Positions 40,086 through 48,698 of a stretch of 64,000 bases of DNA are shown piece by piece; position 1 is the stretch's first letter; every line of letters starts with the position of its first letter. The notes below the pieces were generated by a model, which made no database searches, was not told where the DNA came from, and saw only the letters and a program-made list of their open reading frames with translations. The DNA comes from Paenibacillus sp. XY044. Lineage in GTDB: Bacteria > Bacillota > Bacilli > Paenibacillales > Paenibacillaceae. The position numbers were made by a program, and so were the translations under genes. The stretch spans positions 62,001 to 126,000 of the forward strand of contig NZ_NQMO01000006.1 in assembly GCF_002257645.1 (NCBI RefSeq), given 5' to 3'.

Positions 40086-41180
40086 ATGAATCATTACAAG
40101 CTGTTGACCCCGGGGCCATTGACTACGACCCATACGGTGAAGGAAGAAATGCTCCTGGACCGCTGCACCTGGGATGATGATTATAAATCAATCACACAGC
40201 GGATCCGGTCCCAATTGCTCGGCATCGCTGGCGCCGATCCCGCGAAATACACCGCTGTGCTGATGCAGGGCAGCGGCACGTTTGCGGTCGAATCGGTCAT
40301 GACCTCGGCCATTTCCGACCAAGATAAGGTGCTGATCATCACGAACGGCGCCTACGGTGAGCGGATCGTCCAGATGGCACAGTATATCGGCTTGAACCAT
40401 GCGGAATATCGCGTCGACTATGACCGGCATCCCGACGAATTGGAGCTTAGAGGCTTGCTTGAAGCCGATCCCGATATTACCCATATCGCGATGGTTCACT
40501 GCGAGACGACGACGGGCATATTGAACCCGCTCGAAACGGTAGCGGAGCTCTCCCAAGCCTATGGCAAAACACTGATCATCGACGCCATGAGCAGCTTCGG
40601 CGGCATCCCGATCGATGTCCCGTGCCTCGGAATCGACTATTTGATCAGCAGTGCCAATAAATGCATTCAGGGTGTCCCCGGCTTCGGGTTTGTCATTGCC
40701 AGGCTGGAGAAGCTGAAGGAATGCCAGGGCACGTCGCGCAGCCTGTCGCTTGATCTCTACGACCAGTGGAAGGGCATGGACAAAGAGGGCAAGTGGCGGT
40801 TTACCTCGCCTACCCATGTCGTAGCGGCCTTTGCCAAGGCGCTTGACGAGCTGGCGGAGGAAGGCGGCGTCCCGGTCCGGTTTGAACGCTACCGGCGGAA
40901 CAACCAGCTGCTCCGCGACCGCCTGGCGGGCATCGGGCTGCGCGCCTATATCGATGATGCAAAGCAGTCGCCGATCATCACGACGTTTTTGTTCCCTGGC
41001 GGGCATTTCAGCTTTGCCGACTTTTACGCTTACGTGAAAGAAAGGGGCTTCGTGATCTACCCCGGCAAGTTAACGGACGTCGATACGTTCCGCATCGGCA
41101 ACATCGGAGAGATTTATGAGGAGGACATCGAGCAGTTGTGCGGTATAATCGAGGAATATATGGGAGGGATGAAGCGATGA
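40086..41180 (+). CDS. phnW: 2-aminoethylphosphonate--pyruvate transaminase
   Basis: 364 residues, class V aminotransferase. LLTPGPLTTTHTVKEEMLLD is the usual PhnW start, VLMQGSGTFAVESVMTSAIS binds PLP phosphate, the PLP-lysine is in ISSANKCIQGVPGFGFVIA, and HCETTTGILNPLE is typical. It converts AEP and pyruvate to phosphonoacetaldehyde and alanine. Its stop overlaps the next start (ATGA), coupling it to PhnX. Confidence 0.95.
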   Translation: MNHYKLLTPGPLTTTHTVKEEMLLDRCTWDDDYKSITQRIRSQLLGIAGADPAKYTAVLMQGSGTFAVESVMTSAISDQDKVLIITNGAYGERIVQMAQYIGLNHAEYRVDYDRHPDELELRGLLEADPDITHIAMVHCETTTGILNPLETVAELSQAYGKTLIIDAMSSFGGIPIDVPCLGIDYLISSANKCIQGVPGFGFVIARLEKLKECQGTSRSLSLDLYDQWKGMDKEGKWRFTSPTHVVAAFAKALDELAEEGGVPVRFERYRRNNQLLRDRLAGIGLRAYIDDAKQSPIITTFLFPGGHFSFADFYAYVKERGFVIYPGKLTDVDTFRIGNIGEIYEEDIEQLCGIIEEYMGGMKR

Positions 41181-42016
41181 ACCGGATCGAAGGCGTGATT
41201 TTGGATTGGGCCGGTACGGCCGTGGACTTTGGCTGCTTTGCGCCAGTCAACGTATTTGTCGATATTTTCAGCCAGGCCGGCATGGAAGTCACGATGGAGG
41301 AAGCTAGGGCCCCGATGGGAATGCTCAAGATCGATCACATCCGCGCCATGCTGTCCATGCCGAGAATTTCCGCGCTTTGGAAGGATAAGTATGGACGGGA
41401 TTTCAGCGAAGAGGACGTGAACAGGCTGTACGCTGAGTTTGAGCCTGCGCTGATGGCCTCCCTGTCGGAATATACCGATCCGATTCCCGGCGTGATCGAG
41501 ACGGTGGAAGCGCTGCGGGCGAACGGGCTGAAGATCGGCTCCACCACAGGGTATACGCGCTCCATGATGGACGTCGTCGCTAAGGGTGCACGGGAAAAGG
41601 GGTATTTTCCGGACCATCTCGTCACGCCGGACGAAACGGGATCTTATGGCAGACCGTACCCGTACATGATTTTTCGCAACATGGAGCACCTGAAGCTGTC
41701 CGCGTCCTGGAAGGTAGTCAAGGCCGGCGATACAGCCTCCGATATCCAGGAAGGCGTGCAGGCCGGCGTATGGTCGGTCGGCGTCGTCATCGGCAGCTCC
41801 GAGATGGGCTTGAGCCAGGAGGATTACGACCGCTTGTCCCCAGCCGAACGGGCCGAGGCGATGGAACGTACGAGACGGGCATTCCTGGCGAACGGGGCCG
41901 ATTTTACGATCGATACGCTGGCCGAACTGCCGGCACTCATCGGAACGATCAACCATATGCTAGCTAAGGGCAAACGCCCGGGCCAAGCACAGCAGCTGCA
42001 GACCGCAGAGCTTTAA
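41177..42016 (+). CDS. phnX: Phosphonoacetaldehyde hydrolase
   Basis: 279 residues, HAD superfamily. Nucleophile Asp in VILDWAGTAVDFGCFAP, Schiff-base Lys in APMGMLKIDHIRAML, GSTTGYTRSMM, and acidic VKAGDTASDIQEGVQAG. It cleaves the C-P bond of phosphonoacetaldehyde to acetaldehyde and phosphate. It completes the AEP route with PhnW and the transporter. ATG 41177 overlaps the phnW stop. Confidence 0.95.
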   Translation: MNRIEGVILDWAGTAVDFGCFAPVNVFVDIFSQAGMEVTMEEARAPMGMLKIDHIRAMLSMPRISALWKDKYGRDFSEEDVNRLYAEFEPALMASLSEYTDPIPGVIETVEALRANGLKIGSTTGYTRSMMDVVAKGAREKGYFPDHLVTPDETGSYGRPYPYMIFRNMEHLKLSASWKVVKAGDTASDIQEGVQAGVWSVGVVIGSSEMGLSQEDYDRLSPAERAEAMERTRRAFLANGADFTIDTLAELPALIGTINHMLAKGKRPGQAQQLQTAEL

Positions 42017-42040
42017 TCGCATAGAATGCAGCCGTCATCC

Positions 42041-42064
42041 AACCGCGCTCCGGCGCGGTTTTTG
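42041..42064 (+). terminator. Terminator of the phosphonate operon
   Basis: AACCGCGC-TCCG-GCGCGGTT followed by TTTGT. Confidence 0.88.
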
Positions 42065-42086
42065 TGTTGGCTTTGTTAAACCTCAT

Positions 42087-42138
42087 GCAACTCTACAGTT
42101 GCTTATCATTGACATGCAACCCTGTGGTTGCTTATAAT
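42087..42138 (+). promoter_or_regulatory. Promoter with two GCAAC-N6-GTTGC operators
   Basis: TTGACA (42109-42114), 18-base spacer, TATAAT (42133-42138). Palindromes GCAAC-TCTACA-GTTGC (42087-42102) and GCAAC-CCTGTG-GTTGC (42116-42131) sit before the -35 and inside the spacer, 29 bases apart. The ArsR-type ATG is only six bases beyond the -10. Confidence 0.85.
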
Positions 42139-42144
42139 GGGTTT

Positions 42145-42423
42145 ATGAATTGGGACAATGACGCTATATTCAAAGCTCTTGGCGACTCGACTCGGCGGCT
42201 TATGTTGGACGAACTGTCCGAGCGCAACGAGTTGACGTTGTATGAACTTACGGCACGCCTCATTATGAAGCATGAGCTCTCGATTTCGCGACAGGCGATC
42301 GCCAAACATCTTGCGGCATTGGAAGATGCAGGACTCGTTAAAACAGAAAAAAAGGGAAAATATCGCGTGATTATATTCAACAACGAGCCGCTAAAAAATT
42401 TGCTGAAAGGATGGGTAGAGTAA
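42145..42423 (+). CDS. ArsR-family regulator, probably translated from a leaderless mRNA
   Basis: 92 residues with an ArsR winged helix (WDNDAIFKALGDSTRRLMLD, SISRQAIAKHLAALEDAGLV, KGKYRVIIFNNEPL). ATG 42145 is where transcription should start, given -10 at 42133-42138, and there is no Shine-Dalgarno, so the mRNA is likely leaderless. A longer frame from 42064 would cover its own promoter. Two palindromic operators show autorepression. It likely controls the VOC gene 61 bases downstream. Confidence 0.85.
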   Translation: MNWDNDAIFKALGDSTRRLMLDELSERNELTLYELTARLIMKHELSISRQAIAKHLAALEDAGLVKTEKKGKYRVIIFNNEPLKNLLKGWVE

Positions 42424-42484
42424 TTTAAAGGTACCCGTTGTTACGAGAGCATCTACACCGCAAATTTCAAAGGAGGCAAAAAAG

Positions 42485-42868
42485 ATGAAAATCGTTGTGA
42501 CCAGTTTATTTGTACAAGACCAAGATCAGGCACTTAAGTTTTATTCGGAAAAGCTGGGGTTTGTTAAAAAGGAGGACGTTCCCGTCGGCGAATATAGGTG
42601 GATCACGGTTGTCTCTCCCGATGAGCAGGACGGTACCGAGCTCTTGCTCGAACCGAATGACCATCCTGCCGCCAAGGAGTATCAATCGAAAATATTTGCC
42701 GACGGCATCCCGGCGACCATGTTTGGCGTTGAGGATATTCATAAAGAGTATAAGCGGCTAATGGATAACGGTGTGAAGTTTACGATGGAGCCGACAACCA
42801 TGGGCCATCTTACATTAGCCATCTTCGACGATACATGCGGCAACCTGATTCAGATTGTGCAAAAGTAA
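42485..42868 (+). CDS. VOC (glyoxalase-fold) family protein
   Basis: 127 residues with two beta-alpha-beta-beta-beta modules (VVTSLFVQDQDQALKFYSEK, LGFVKKEDVPVG; FGVEDIHKEYKRLMDNGVKF, IFDDTCGNLIQIVQK). It is close to small bleomycin-resistance/glyoxalase proteins that bind or turn over small electrophiles. AAAGGAGG precedes ATG. Behind the ArsR regulator, so probably induced by the same compound. Confidence 0.9.
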   Translation: MKIVVTSLFVQDQDQALKFYSEKLGFVKKEDVPVGEYRWITVVSPDEQDGTELLLEPNDHPAAKEYQSKIFADGIPATMFGVEDIHKEYKRLMDNGVKFTMEPTTMGHLTLAIFDDTCGNLIQIVQK

Positions 42869-42905
42869 CCTGCCTTATGGCGGGTACTGATCGCTTAACT
42901 TTGAT

Positions 42906-42938
42906 GATAACCCTGTCCTATTGTAGGACGGGGTTATA
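42906..42938 (+). terminator. Hairpin after the VOC gene
   Basis: ATAACCC-T-GTCCTA, loop TTG, TAGGAC-G-GGGTTAT then ATTC; a strong stem but short T tract. Confidence 0.65.
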
Positions 42939-43065
42939 TTCGTTAACAGACCATTGAATTCGAACGTGATGGCTGCTGAATAAGCTCCCCTGCAATAATG
43001 TACTATCCGCTTACCGGCTCCGCACCCTATAATGCTAAAAAACGATGGTGTAAGGAGTATCCAAC

Positions 43066-43662
43066 ATGAACATTGCTTCTTTTTTGCTGTACTGTGTCAT
43101 CGTTACTTTTACGCCGGGGCCATCGAATATCGTGATTTTGGCGGCGGTCCGGCAGGAGGGCTTCAGGCAGGCTGCCAAATATATTGCCGGGGCGTCTATC
43201 GCCTACTCTCTGCTGGTGGCTGCTTCGGTTGTCGTGAACCGCGAGCTGGTCACCGGGATGCCCGTCGTACTGACGGTGCTGCGGATCGCCGGAAGCCTGT
43301 TCATTCTGTACCTGGCTTACCAGATTTACCGCATGGACGTGTCCAAGGCGGCGGCAAAACAGACGGCGTCTTTTATGTCGGGGTTCTGGATGCAGTTATT
43401 AAACCCGAAGGTGGTGCTGTTCACCATTACCGTCATACCCATTTACGTCATGCCCTACTATTCATCAGGGTGGGTCTTGGCCCTGTTTGTGGGACTGGTT
43501 TCGCTGATCGGCGTTGCCGCCTATTTTTCCTGGGGGCTGTTCGGCACGCTGCTCAAGGGCATTCTGCAAAAATACCAAAAAATCTCGAATGCCGTTTTCG
43601 CTCTGCTTCTGGTATACTCGGCCATAATGGTATCCGGGATCACGGACATGGCAAGGGGGTGA
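43066..43662 (+). CDS. LysE-family amino-acid exporter
   Basis: 198 residues with six helices. The start CVIVTFTPGPSNIVILAAVR is the LysE/RhtB signature, followed by GFWMQLLNPKVVLFTITVIP. It exports amino acids or derivatives from the cytoplasm. AAGGAG precedes ATG 43066. An AraC regulator starts seven bases later, probably in one operon. Confidence 0.92.
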   Translation: MNIASFLLYCVIVTFTPGPSNIVILAAVRQEGFRQAAKYIAGASIAYSLLVAASVVVNRELVTGMPVVLTVLRIAGSLFILYLAYQIYRMDVSKAAAKQTASFMSGFWMQLLNPKVVLFTITVIPIYVMPYYSSGWVLALFVGLVSLIGVAAYFSWGLFGTLLKGILQKYQKISNAVFALLLVYSAIMVSGITDMARG

Positions 43663-43669
43663 GCATAGG

Positions 43670-44455
43670 ATGGACCGGTTCGAATACAAGCAGTCGGCGG
43701 GCATTACGGCGCTCTCGGCGAGTTTTGCTGACTTTACGTACAAAAAACACTGCCACGAGGAGTATGCGCTCGGTGTCACCCTCCGCGGCGTTCAGCAGTA
43801 CGACCTGGAAGGGAGCCTGCAGTCCTCCCACCGCAGCGGCGTGATGCTGTTTCATCCTGAGCAGACGCATGACGGCTGGTCGCAGGATCGTTCCGGCATC
43901 GATTATGTCATGCTCTACATTCATCCCGATCAGTTCCTGGAGGCACTGGGGAAAAAGGAGATACTTCGCTTCTCCGAGCCCATCGTGTACAATGCGGGGC
44001 TGCGGCGCAGCATTCTCGACCTGTCGGTTGCCGTCGCCGGCGGTAAATCCGAGGATATATGCAGCGAGCTGTTGTTTCGGGTTGCGGGCCACTTCTCGCA
44101 GGACATTTTGCGGCCGATGGACATCAAGGCGCCGTCGTTCACCCGCAAAGCCAAGGAGCGGATTCACGAGAACCTGGAGCATGTGCTTCGCCTGGACGAA
44201 ATCAGCGGGGAGTTCGGGATGTCCAAATACCAGTTCATCCGGGCATTCAAAGCCAATACCGGGCTCTCGCCTTACCAGTACTTCCTGAACTGCCGCCTGG
44301 AGCGGGCCAGGCAGCTGATCGAAAAGCACCGGGATATTTACCTCGCGGTGAGCAGCTGCGGTTTTGTAGATTTGGCCCATTTGAACCGCCACTATAAGCA
44401 TGTGTACGGCACGACGGCATTCGAATATTTGTCTTATTTGGAGGGGAAGCTCTGA
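43670..44455 (+). CDS. AraC-family regulator next to the LysE exporter
   Basis: 261 residues. N-terminal AraC_binding cupin (KKHCHEEYALGVTLRGVQQY, SGVMLFHPEQTHDGWSQD), C-terminal double HTH (LDEISGEFGMSKYQFIRAFK, GLSPYQYFLNCRLERARQLI, CGFVDLAHLNRHYKHVYG). Regulators of this type beside LysE genes usually switch on the exporter when its amino acid accumulates. ATG 43670 follows GGGGGTGAG. Confidence 0.9.
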   Translation: MDRFEYKQSAGITALSASFADFTYKKHCHEEYALGVTLRGVQQYDLEGSLQSSHRSGVMLFHPEQTHDGWSQDRSGIDYVMLYIHPDQFLEALGKKEILRFSEPIVYNAGLRRSILDLSVAVAGGKSEDICSELLFRVAGHFSQDILRPMDIKAPSFTRKAKERIHENLEHVLRLDEISGEFGMSKYQFIRAFKANTGLSPYQYFLNCRLERARQLIEKHRDIYLAVSSCGFVDLAHLNRHYKHVYGTTAFEYLSYLEGKL

Positions 44456-44481
44456 CTTCCGCACCAATCCGTTTCACAGCT

Positions 44482-44512
44482 CGTCATCCGAAAGGATGGC
44501 GGGTTTTTTTTC
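44482..44512 (+). terminator. Terminator after the LysE/AraC pair
   Basis: CGTCATCC-GAAA-GGATGGCG followed by GG and eight T; a GNRA-like tetraloop. The rest of the gap to 44700 holds no recognised feature. Confidence 0.88.
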
Positions 44513-44700
44513 GTTACAGACGCTGGACCAATTGCGCCTGAACGACGCGACGGATCTTGTCCGCTCAGAGAGGCACCCTCCGTGACTTCCTCATGGAACC
44601 CACGATTCGAGCCGCGTCTTAAACGAAGAGGCTTCGGGAACAATGGATGGCATGAAGCGTTAAGAGGACAGTCATTCTGAAGACGAAGAGGAGTTCTGAC

Positions 44701-45297
44701 ATGATGAAAAAACAATGGCTTCTGCTCATTGGCGCGGCTATGCTGGTGCTGGGAGGGTGCCAAAACGATGACACCGCGTCGGAACCGGCATCCGTGAGCC
44801 CGTCGCATCACGAGCAGGCAGCGGATGATTCGGACTTGAGCACGGACCAGATGGACGAGATGCATCATTCCAGCTCCGGGGAAGTTCCCGAGGGGTTGAA
44901 AGAAGCAGCGAACCCGGCCTTCAAGGTGGGGAGCCAGGCGATCATCGAGGCTGGCCACATGAAAGGGATGAAGGGGGCCAAGGCCACCATCGTCGGTGCC
45001 TATGATACGACGGCCTATGCCGTCTCCTACACGCCGACGACCGGCGGTCCCACGGTGACGAACCACAAATGGGTCATCCACGAGGAGATCCAAAACGCCG
45101 GTGCCGAGCCGTTCAAGCCGGGGGACGAGGTTATTCTGGAAGCGGATCACATGCCGGGAATGAAGGGCGCCAAGGCGACCATTGATTCCGCCGAGAAAAC
45201 GACGGTGTATATGGTGGATTATGTTCCAACGACGGGCGGCGATCCTGTCAAAAACCATCAATGGGTTACGGGAAGCGAGCTGTCGGCTGCCAAGTAA
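44701..45297 (+). CDS. YdhK-like lipoprotein with two DUF1541 repeats
   Basis: 198 residues. Lipoprotein signal (KKQWLLLIGAAMLVLGGCQN), a His/Asp/Met-rich linker (HHEQAADDSDLSTDQMDEMH), then two DUF1541 repeats of about 60 residues with AGHMKGMKGAKATI and ADHMPGMKGAKATI. The repeated His-Met-x-Gly-Met suggests metal binding, though this is inferred. Relatives are envelope proteins of unknown role, often near copper or plasmid genes. GAGGAG precedes ATG 44701. Confidence 0.88.
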   Translation: MMKKQWLLLIGAAMLVLGGCQNDDTASEPASVSPSHHEQAADDSDLSTDQMDEMHHSSSGEVPEGLKEAANPAFKVGSQAIIEAGHMKGMKGAKATIVGAYDTTAYAVSYTPTTGGPTVTNHKWVIHEEIQNAGAEPFKPGDEVILEADHMPGMKGAKATIDSAEKTTVYMVDYVPTTGGDPVKNHQWVTGSELSAAK

Positions 45298-45300
45298 AAA

Positions 45301-45468
45301 GGGGATGTCCCATAAGTAAGTTTTATCTCACTCTGAGATCAGCTCACTTGCTAGAAAATGGCGGTGCAGGAGAGGCTACCCCTGTGCCGCTATCGCACAT
45401 TTTTGGTTTATTGCTGCTTTCTTCAGCAGATTATGGGCAAGCGAAAGCCATCAGACCTTTAGAAAGCA
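45301..45468. mobile_element. Remnant end of an IS1182-type insertion sequence
   Basis: GGGGATGTCCCATAAGTAAG at 45301 is like the terminal inverted repeat of IS1182-family elements. On the minus strand 45376-45450 encodes WLSLAHNLLKKAAINQKCAI then AAQG and TAG, the conserved C-terminus of their transposase. Upstream the frame is closed and the sequence passes into a response-regulator fragment at 45469, so only about 170 bases of one end remain. Confidence 0.75.
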
Positions 45469-45654
45469 TTCACCAAGGTTAACATTTACGAGCATGTGTG
45501 GAATGAGGATGACTTTGGGGACGAGAGCACCGTCAGCGTGCACGTCAGCAACATCCGAGCCAAGCTGGCGAAGGAAAATCCCGACGAGGAATATATCCGT
45601 ACCGTCTGGGGTATCGGCTTCAAAATGAGCGACGCGAACTTATGGTTTTCTTAA
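45469..45654 (+). pseudogene. C-terminal fragment of an OmpR/PhoB (VanR-like) response regulator
   Basis: About 61 codons from FTKVNIYEHVWNEDDFGDES through VSVHVSNIRAKLAKENPDEE and YIRTVWGIGFKM, the winged-helix DNA-binding half. The receiver domain and any start codon are gone; the sequence abuts the IS remnant. It lies directly before the serine hydrolase, whose promoter still has 11-bp-type repeats. Confidence 0.85.
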
Positions 45655-45679
45655 GACTTTCTTTACAGTCTGCTTAAGA
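45650..45679 (+). promoter_or_regulatory. Three CTTAAGA/CTTTACA repeats before the serine hydrolase
   Basis: CTTAAGA (45650), CTTTACA (45661) and CTTAAGA (45673) at 11-12 base intervals, like the CTTTAxx repeats before the Van-like operon. They begin inside the regulator fragment's last codons. Probable old target of that regulator. Confidence 0.5.
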
Positions 45680-45730
45680 GTTCCGTGACATAGTGGACAG
45701 ATAAACCTATGTTAAGAGGAGAATCCGTCC

Positions 45731-47266
45731 ATGACCATGAAAAAATCCGCTTTAATCTTTCTGCTCACTTTGGTTGTCGTTGCTCTGGCCTATATCGGGA
45801 CGAACCGCTGGGTTCAATCCCATAAAACGATTCCGGTCACGCACGGCATCGCCACTGCATCCGGAGAAGCGGGCATTGATCCGGTATCCGTCGACGCATA
45901 TATGACGGACAATTTAAAGAAGACTGGTTTGCCTGGGGCCGCCATCGGGATTGTCCAGGACGGGAAAGTCGTCTACACAGCCGCATACGGGAAAGGCTCG
46001 GACGGCCGAAAGCTAACCGGAGACACCCCGATGTATGTCGGGTCGGTGAGCAAATCATTTACCGCTCTGGCAGTCATGCAACTCGTCGACAAAGGGAAAA
46101 TCGATCTGGATCGGCCGGTACAGGCGTATTTGCCTGATCTTGTCATGCGGGACGAGCGGTTTGAGCAAATTACCGTCAAGGAGCTGCTGAACCAGTCCTC
46201 CGGCCTTGCCGATAGCGGTTTCCCTGAGATGAGCCTGCCGCAGCCCCATACGTTAGACGATGAGATGCGGAGGCTGCAAAGCGCGGGTCTCGTCGCCGAG
46301 CCGGGGACTCAATGGAATTACCACAACCCCAACTACCATATTCTGGCCGAGCTTGTGGAGAAGACGAGCGGGAAGCCGTTCGATCAGTATTTGACTGAGC
46401 ATATTTTCCGTCCGCTTGGCATGAACAACACGACGTCGATAGCATTTGCGGGAGAGTACGCCGATGTGCCCGACGGTCATACGATGGCGTACGGCGTTCC
46501 GGTACCGTTACCTGCGCTACCTAATTTTGTGGAGGGGAGCGGCGGTGTCATCAGTACCGCCAACGATATGGCCCGTTGGATCGCGTTCCAATTGAACGGG
46601 GACGGCGCCGCTGACGGAACGCCACTTGTGACATCGGCCAGCCTGGAGGCGATGCGGGTCCCTTCGGGCCCGGACCATGATTATGCCTTTGGTTGGGAAC
46701 AGGATAAGCTGCCTGACGGGACGATACGGATCGAGCACGGCGGCACGTTATTCACGTACATGTCGGATGCGGCCTTCTATCCAGACGCGGGCGACGGCTT
46801 CGTCGTTTTGTTAAACAGCACGTCAGCGTTCGGAGTGGAGCAGCTATCGATCTTCAACGGATTGGACGCGATGGTGCGCCATCAGGCTCCGAAAACGGGG
46901 ACTCCGATCGGTCTGTTAGCGGATACGGTGCTCGGCTGCTTGACGATCGCCGCTTTGTTTCTGAGTATACGTGGTGTTCGACGGGCAAAAGCTTGGGTGG
47001 AGCTGATGCGTACACGGCGGCTATTCGTCCCGATCGTGCGCAATTTGCCCTACATCCTGCTGATCCTGGTTGGCGTCTTCCTGCTCAAGCTGTTTGGCTT
47101 CCTCTTCGGAGGCCGGGACATTACATGGACGACGGCTCTTTACGGGTGGCCCGCCCTGGTATTTTGCTTCGAGACGGCGGCGCTTGGCAGCGTGGCTTTG
47201 CTGATCGCACGGACGTTGGCGGTCATCGGCGTTTTCAAGTCTTTGAGTATTCGGGAGCGAGCGTAA
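45731..47266 (+). CDS. Membrane-bound serine hydrolase (class C beta-lactamase/PBP fold)
   Basis: 511 residues. N-terminal membrane segment (7-25); beta-lactamase domain with catalytic SxxK in VGSVSKSFTALAVMQL near 105, YxN-type WNYHNPNYHILAEL near 205 and HGG in RIEHGGTLFTYM near 335; C-terminal three or four helices (about 395-505). The active site faces outside. Such proteins may be D-amino-acid peptidases or antibiotic-resistance enzymes. GAGGAG precedes ATG 45731. It sits between fragments of a response regulator and an ABC ATPase, so is a survivor of a larger operon. Confidence 0.88.
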   Translation: MTMKKSALIFLLTLVVVALAYIGTNRWVQSHKTIPVTHGIATASGEAGIDPVSVDAYMTDNLKKTGLPGAAIGIVQDGKVVYTAAYGKGSDGRKLTGDTPMYVGSVSKSFTALAVMQLVDKGKIDLDRPVQAYLPDLVMRDERFEQITVKELLNQSSGLADSGFPEMSLPQPHTLDDEMRRLQSAGLVAEPGTQWNYHNPNYHILAELVEKTSGKPFDQYLTEHIFRPLGMNNTTSIAFAGEYADVPDGHTMAYGVPVPLPALPNFVEGSGGVISTANDMARWIAFQLNGDGAADGTPLVTSASLEAMRVPSGPDHDYAFGWEQDKLPDGTIRIEHGGTLFTYMSDAAFYPDAGDGFVVLLNSTSAFGVEQLSIFNGLDAMVRHQAPKTGTPIGLLADTVLGCLTIAALFLSIRGVRRAKAWVELMRTRRLFVPIVRNLPYILLILVGVFLLKLFGFLFGGRDITWTTALYGWPALVFCFETAALGSVALLIARTLAVIGVFKSLSIRERA

Positions 47267-47267
47267 C

Positions 47268-47345
47268 ATGGATTATATATTACGAACGTTCGGCTTGACC
47301 AAGCGGTACGAAAACGCAAAGGCAGTTAGTGTTCGAAGAAAATAA
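47268..47345 (+). pseudogene. First 25 codons of a bacitracin-type ABC ATPase
   Basis: MDYILRTFGLTKRYENAKAV is the usual opening of BcrA-like ATPases; after VSVRRK the frame ends at TAA 47345, before Walker A. It starts two bases after the serine hydrolase stop, as an operon partner would. The remainder is deleted; the sequence after it (47346-47418) is unrelated. Confidence 0.7.
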
Positions 47346-47418
47346 AGTATTTACTTCATACAGTTAGCGGCTTCAACAAATCAGAAGATTCCGTTCTCTC
47401 TTTTCGGGAGGTGGATCG

Positions 47419-48495
47419 TTACTCCCCGGAATACAGGCCGATGCGGTTTCCTAGCGTTGACAGCCTCTTTGGCTTCTGGCCCAGCTGACCGGCCAAGGAG
47501 GTCAATGCATCTTTGAGTTGCTGCTCGTTCCAATACACGTAAGGACTTTTCCACTGGCCCTCTACGGTCTGCATTTGGATTTGGTCCGGCTTCATTTTTT
47601 TGTAATTGAGGAGCCAGCGCTCCAGATTTTTTGCGGGAATGTCCGTTTGGACCTGTTCCCCGATAATGTCAAGCACCTGCCCCCATTGGCTGATGCCTTT
47701 AAATGAAGTAAGCTTGTCCAGGACCTGGTTCAGCACCTGCTGCTGGCGCCGGTTTCGGTCGAAATCCGAGGACGGCGATGATCCGTCGTTGGACTTCCGG
47801 TAACGGACAAAGTCAAGCGTCTGCTTGCCGTCCAGATGCTGCATGCCCTTGCGCAAATTGATATCCGTGCCGTCCGCCGTATCCTTGTAGCGCATGTCCA
47901 TGTCGACGTCGACATCGACGCCGCCGACGGCATCGATGATTTGCCGGAATCCTTCAAAGTTGATCATGACCATATAATCGACCGGGATATGAACCAAATC
48001 GCCGAAGAACTCCTTCGTATCGGCCATGGCCGCCGTTTTGTCCTTGATATAGTAATGGGCGTAAAAGTAGTTGGCTTTGTGCGTTCCCAGCTGGGGTTGG
48101 CTGATTTTTAAATCCCGGGGAATGGACAATAGGCTTGCCGACTTCTTTTCAGAATTCAGCGCCCCCAAAATCATCACATCGGTATTGATCGTGCCCCCGC
48201 TGCCTTCGCGGTTATCGATTCCGGCGAGCAAAAAGGTCATAGGCTTCATGTCCGACTCGGTTACGCTTTCAACCGGCGGCTCGCTGACGGTCCCGCCCTG
48301 TTCCTGCTGCTGGGACTGAGGTGCGTAATATTCGGCAGCAGCCGATATTTTATGTAAGGTTGATATCGCTTTATGGTGCAAAAATCCAAGGAATCCGCCC
48401 ACTCCGATGATCAGCAGCCCGATTACGGCCGTGAGGCTGAGCATCCACTTGCGGAGCCGGCTCATTTTCTTCTTTTTTTTGGAACGCGGTGTCAT
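47419..48495 (-). CDS. LytR-CpsA-Psr (LCP) family wall-polymer ligase
   Basis: About 358 residues. A basic cytoplasmic tail (TPRSKKKKKMSRLRKWM), one membrane segment (18-40), and an extracellular LCP domain: FLLAGIDNREGSGGTINTDV, SLLSIPRDLKI, DFVRYRKSNDGSSPSSDFDR, NRRQQQVLNQVLDKL. The Arg and Asp residues that bind polyprenyl pyrophosphate are present. It transfers teichoic or other polymers onto peptidoglycan. ATG 48495 has GGAGG close upstream; the frame to 48807 is not coding. Confidence 0.92.
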   Translation of the reverse strand: MTPRSKKKKKMSRLRKWMLSLTAVIGLLIIGVGGFLGFLHHKAISTLHKISAAAEYYAPQSQQQEQGGTVSEPPVESVTESDMKPMTFLLAGIDNREGSGGTINTDVMILGALNSEKKSASLLSIPRDLKISQPQLGTHKANYFYAHYYIKDKTAAMADTKEFFGDLVHIPVDYMVMINFEGFRQIIDAVGGVDVDVDMDMRYKDTADGTDINLRKGMQHLDGKQTLDFVRYRKSNDGSSPSSDFDRNRRQQQVLNQVLDKLTSFKGISQWGQVLDIIGEQVQTDIPAKNLERWLLNYKKMKPDQIQMQTVEGQWKSPYVYWNEQQLKDALTSLAGQLGQKPKRLSTLGNRIGLYSGE

Positions 48496-48698
48496 AGCAT
48501 CCTCCAATCCTTTTCTATCAAAAAAAGCACTATACATATGTATACTATAATTATTACAAGCGAGCAACTTTACATAGGTTTCATTATACAATGTACAAAA
48601 ATAGGTGTTTAATAAAACCTTCGTTGTCCCCTCAATCGAATTGTGCATTTGTTTCCTTGACATCCGGCACATTCTGGAATAAGATGGATTCGTAAATG

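Noticed and set aside
43032..43844. 270-codon plus-strand ORF overlapping LysE and AraC genes
   Set aside because: Frame-shifted shadow; both overlapped genes have clear family motifs and ribosome-binding sites.
44540..44660. T-box leader before the DUF1541 gene
   Set aside because: GAGGCACCCTCCGTGAC only vaguely recalls a T-box; no specifier loop or terminator/antiterminator pair is visible.
44434..45261. 275-codon minus-strand ORF opposite the DUF1541 lipoprotein
   Set aside because: Runs across a terminator and the lipoprotein gene; no family features.
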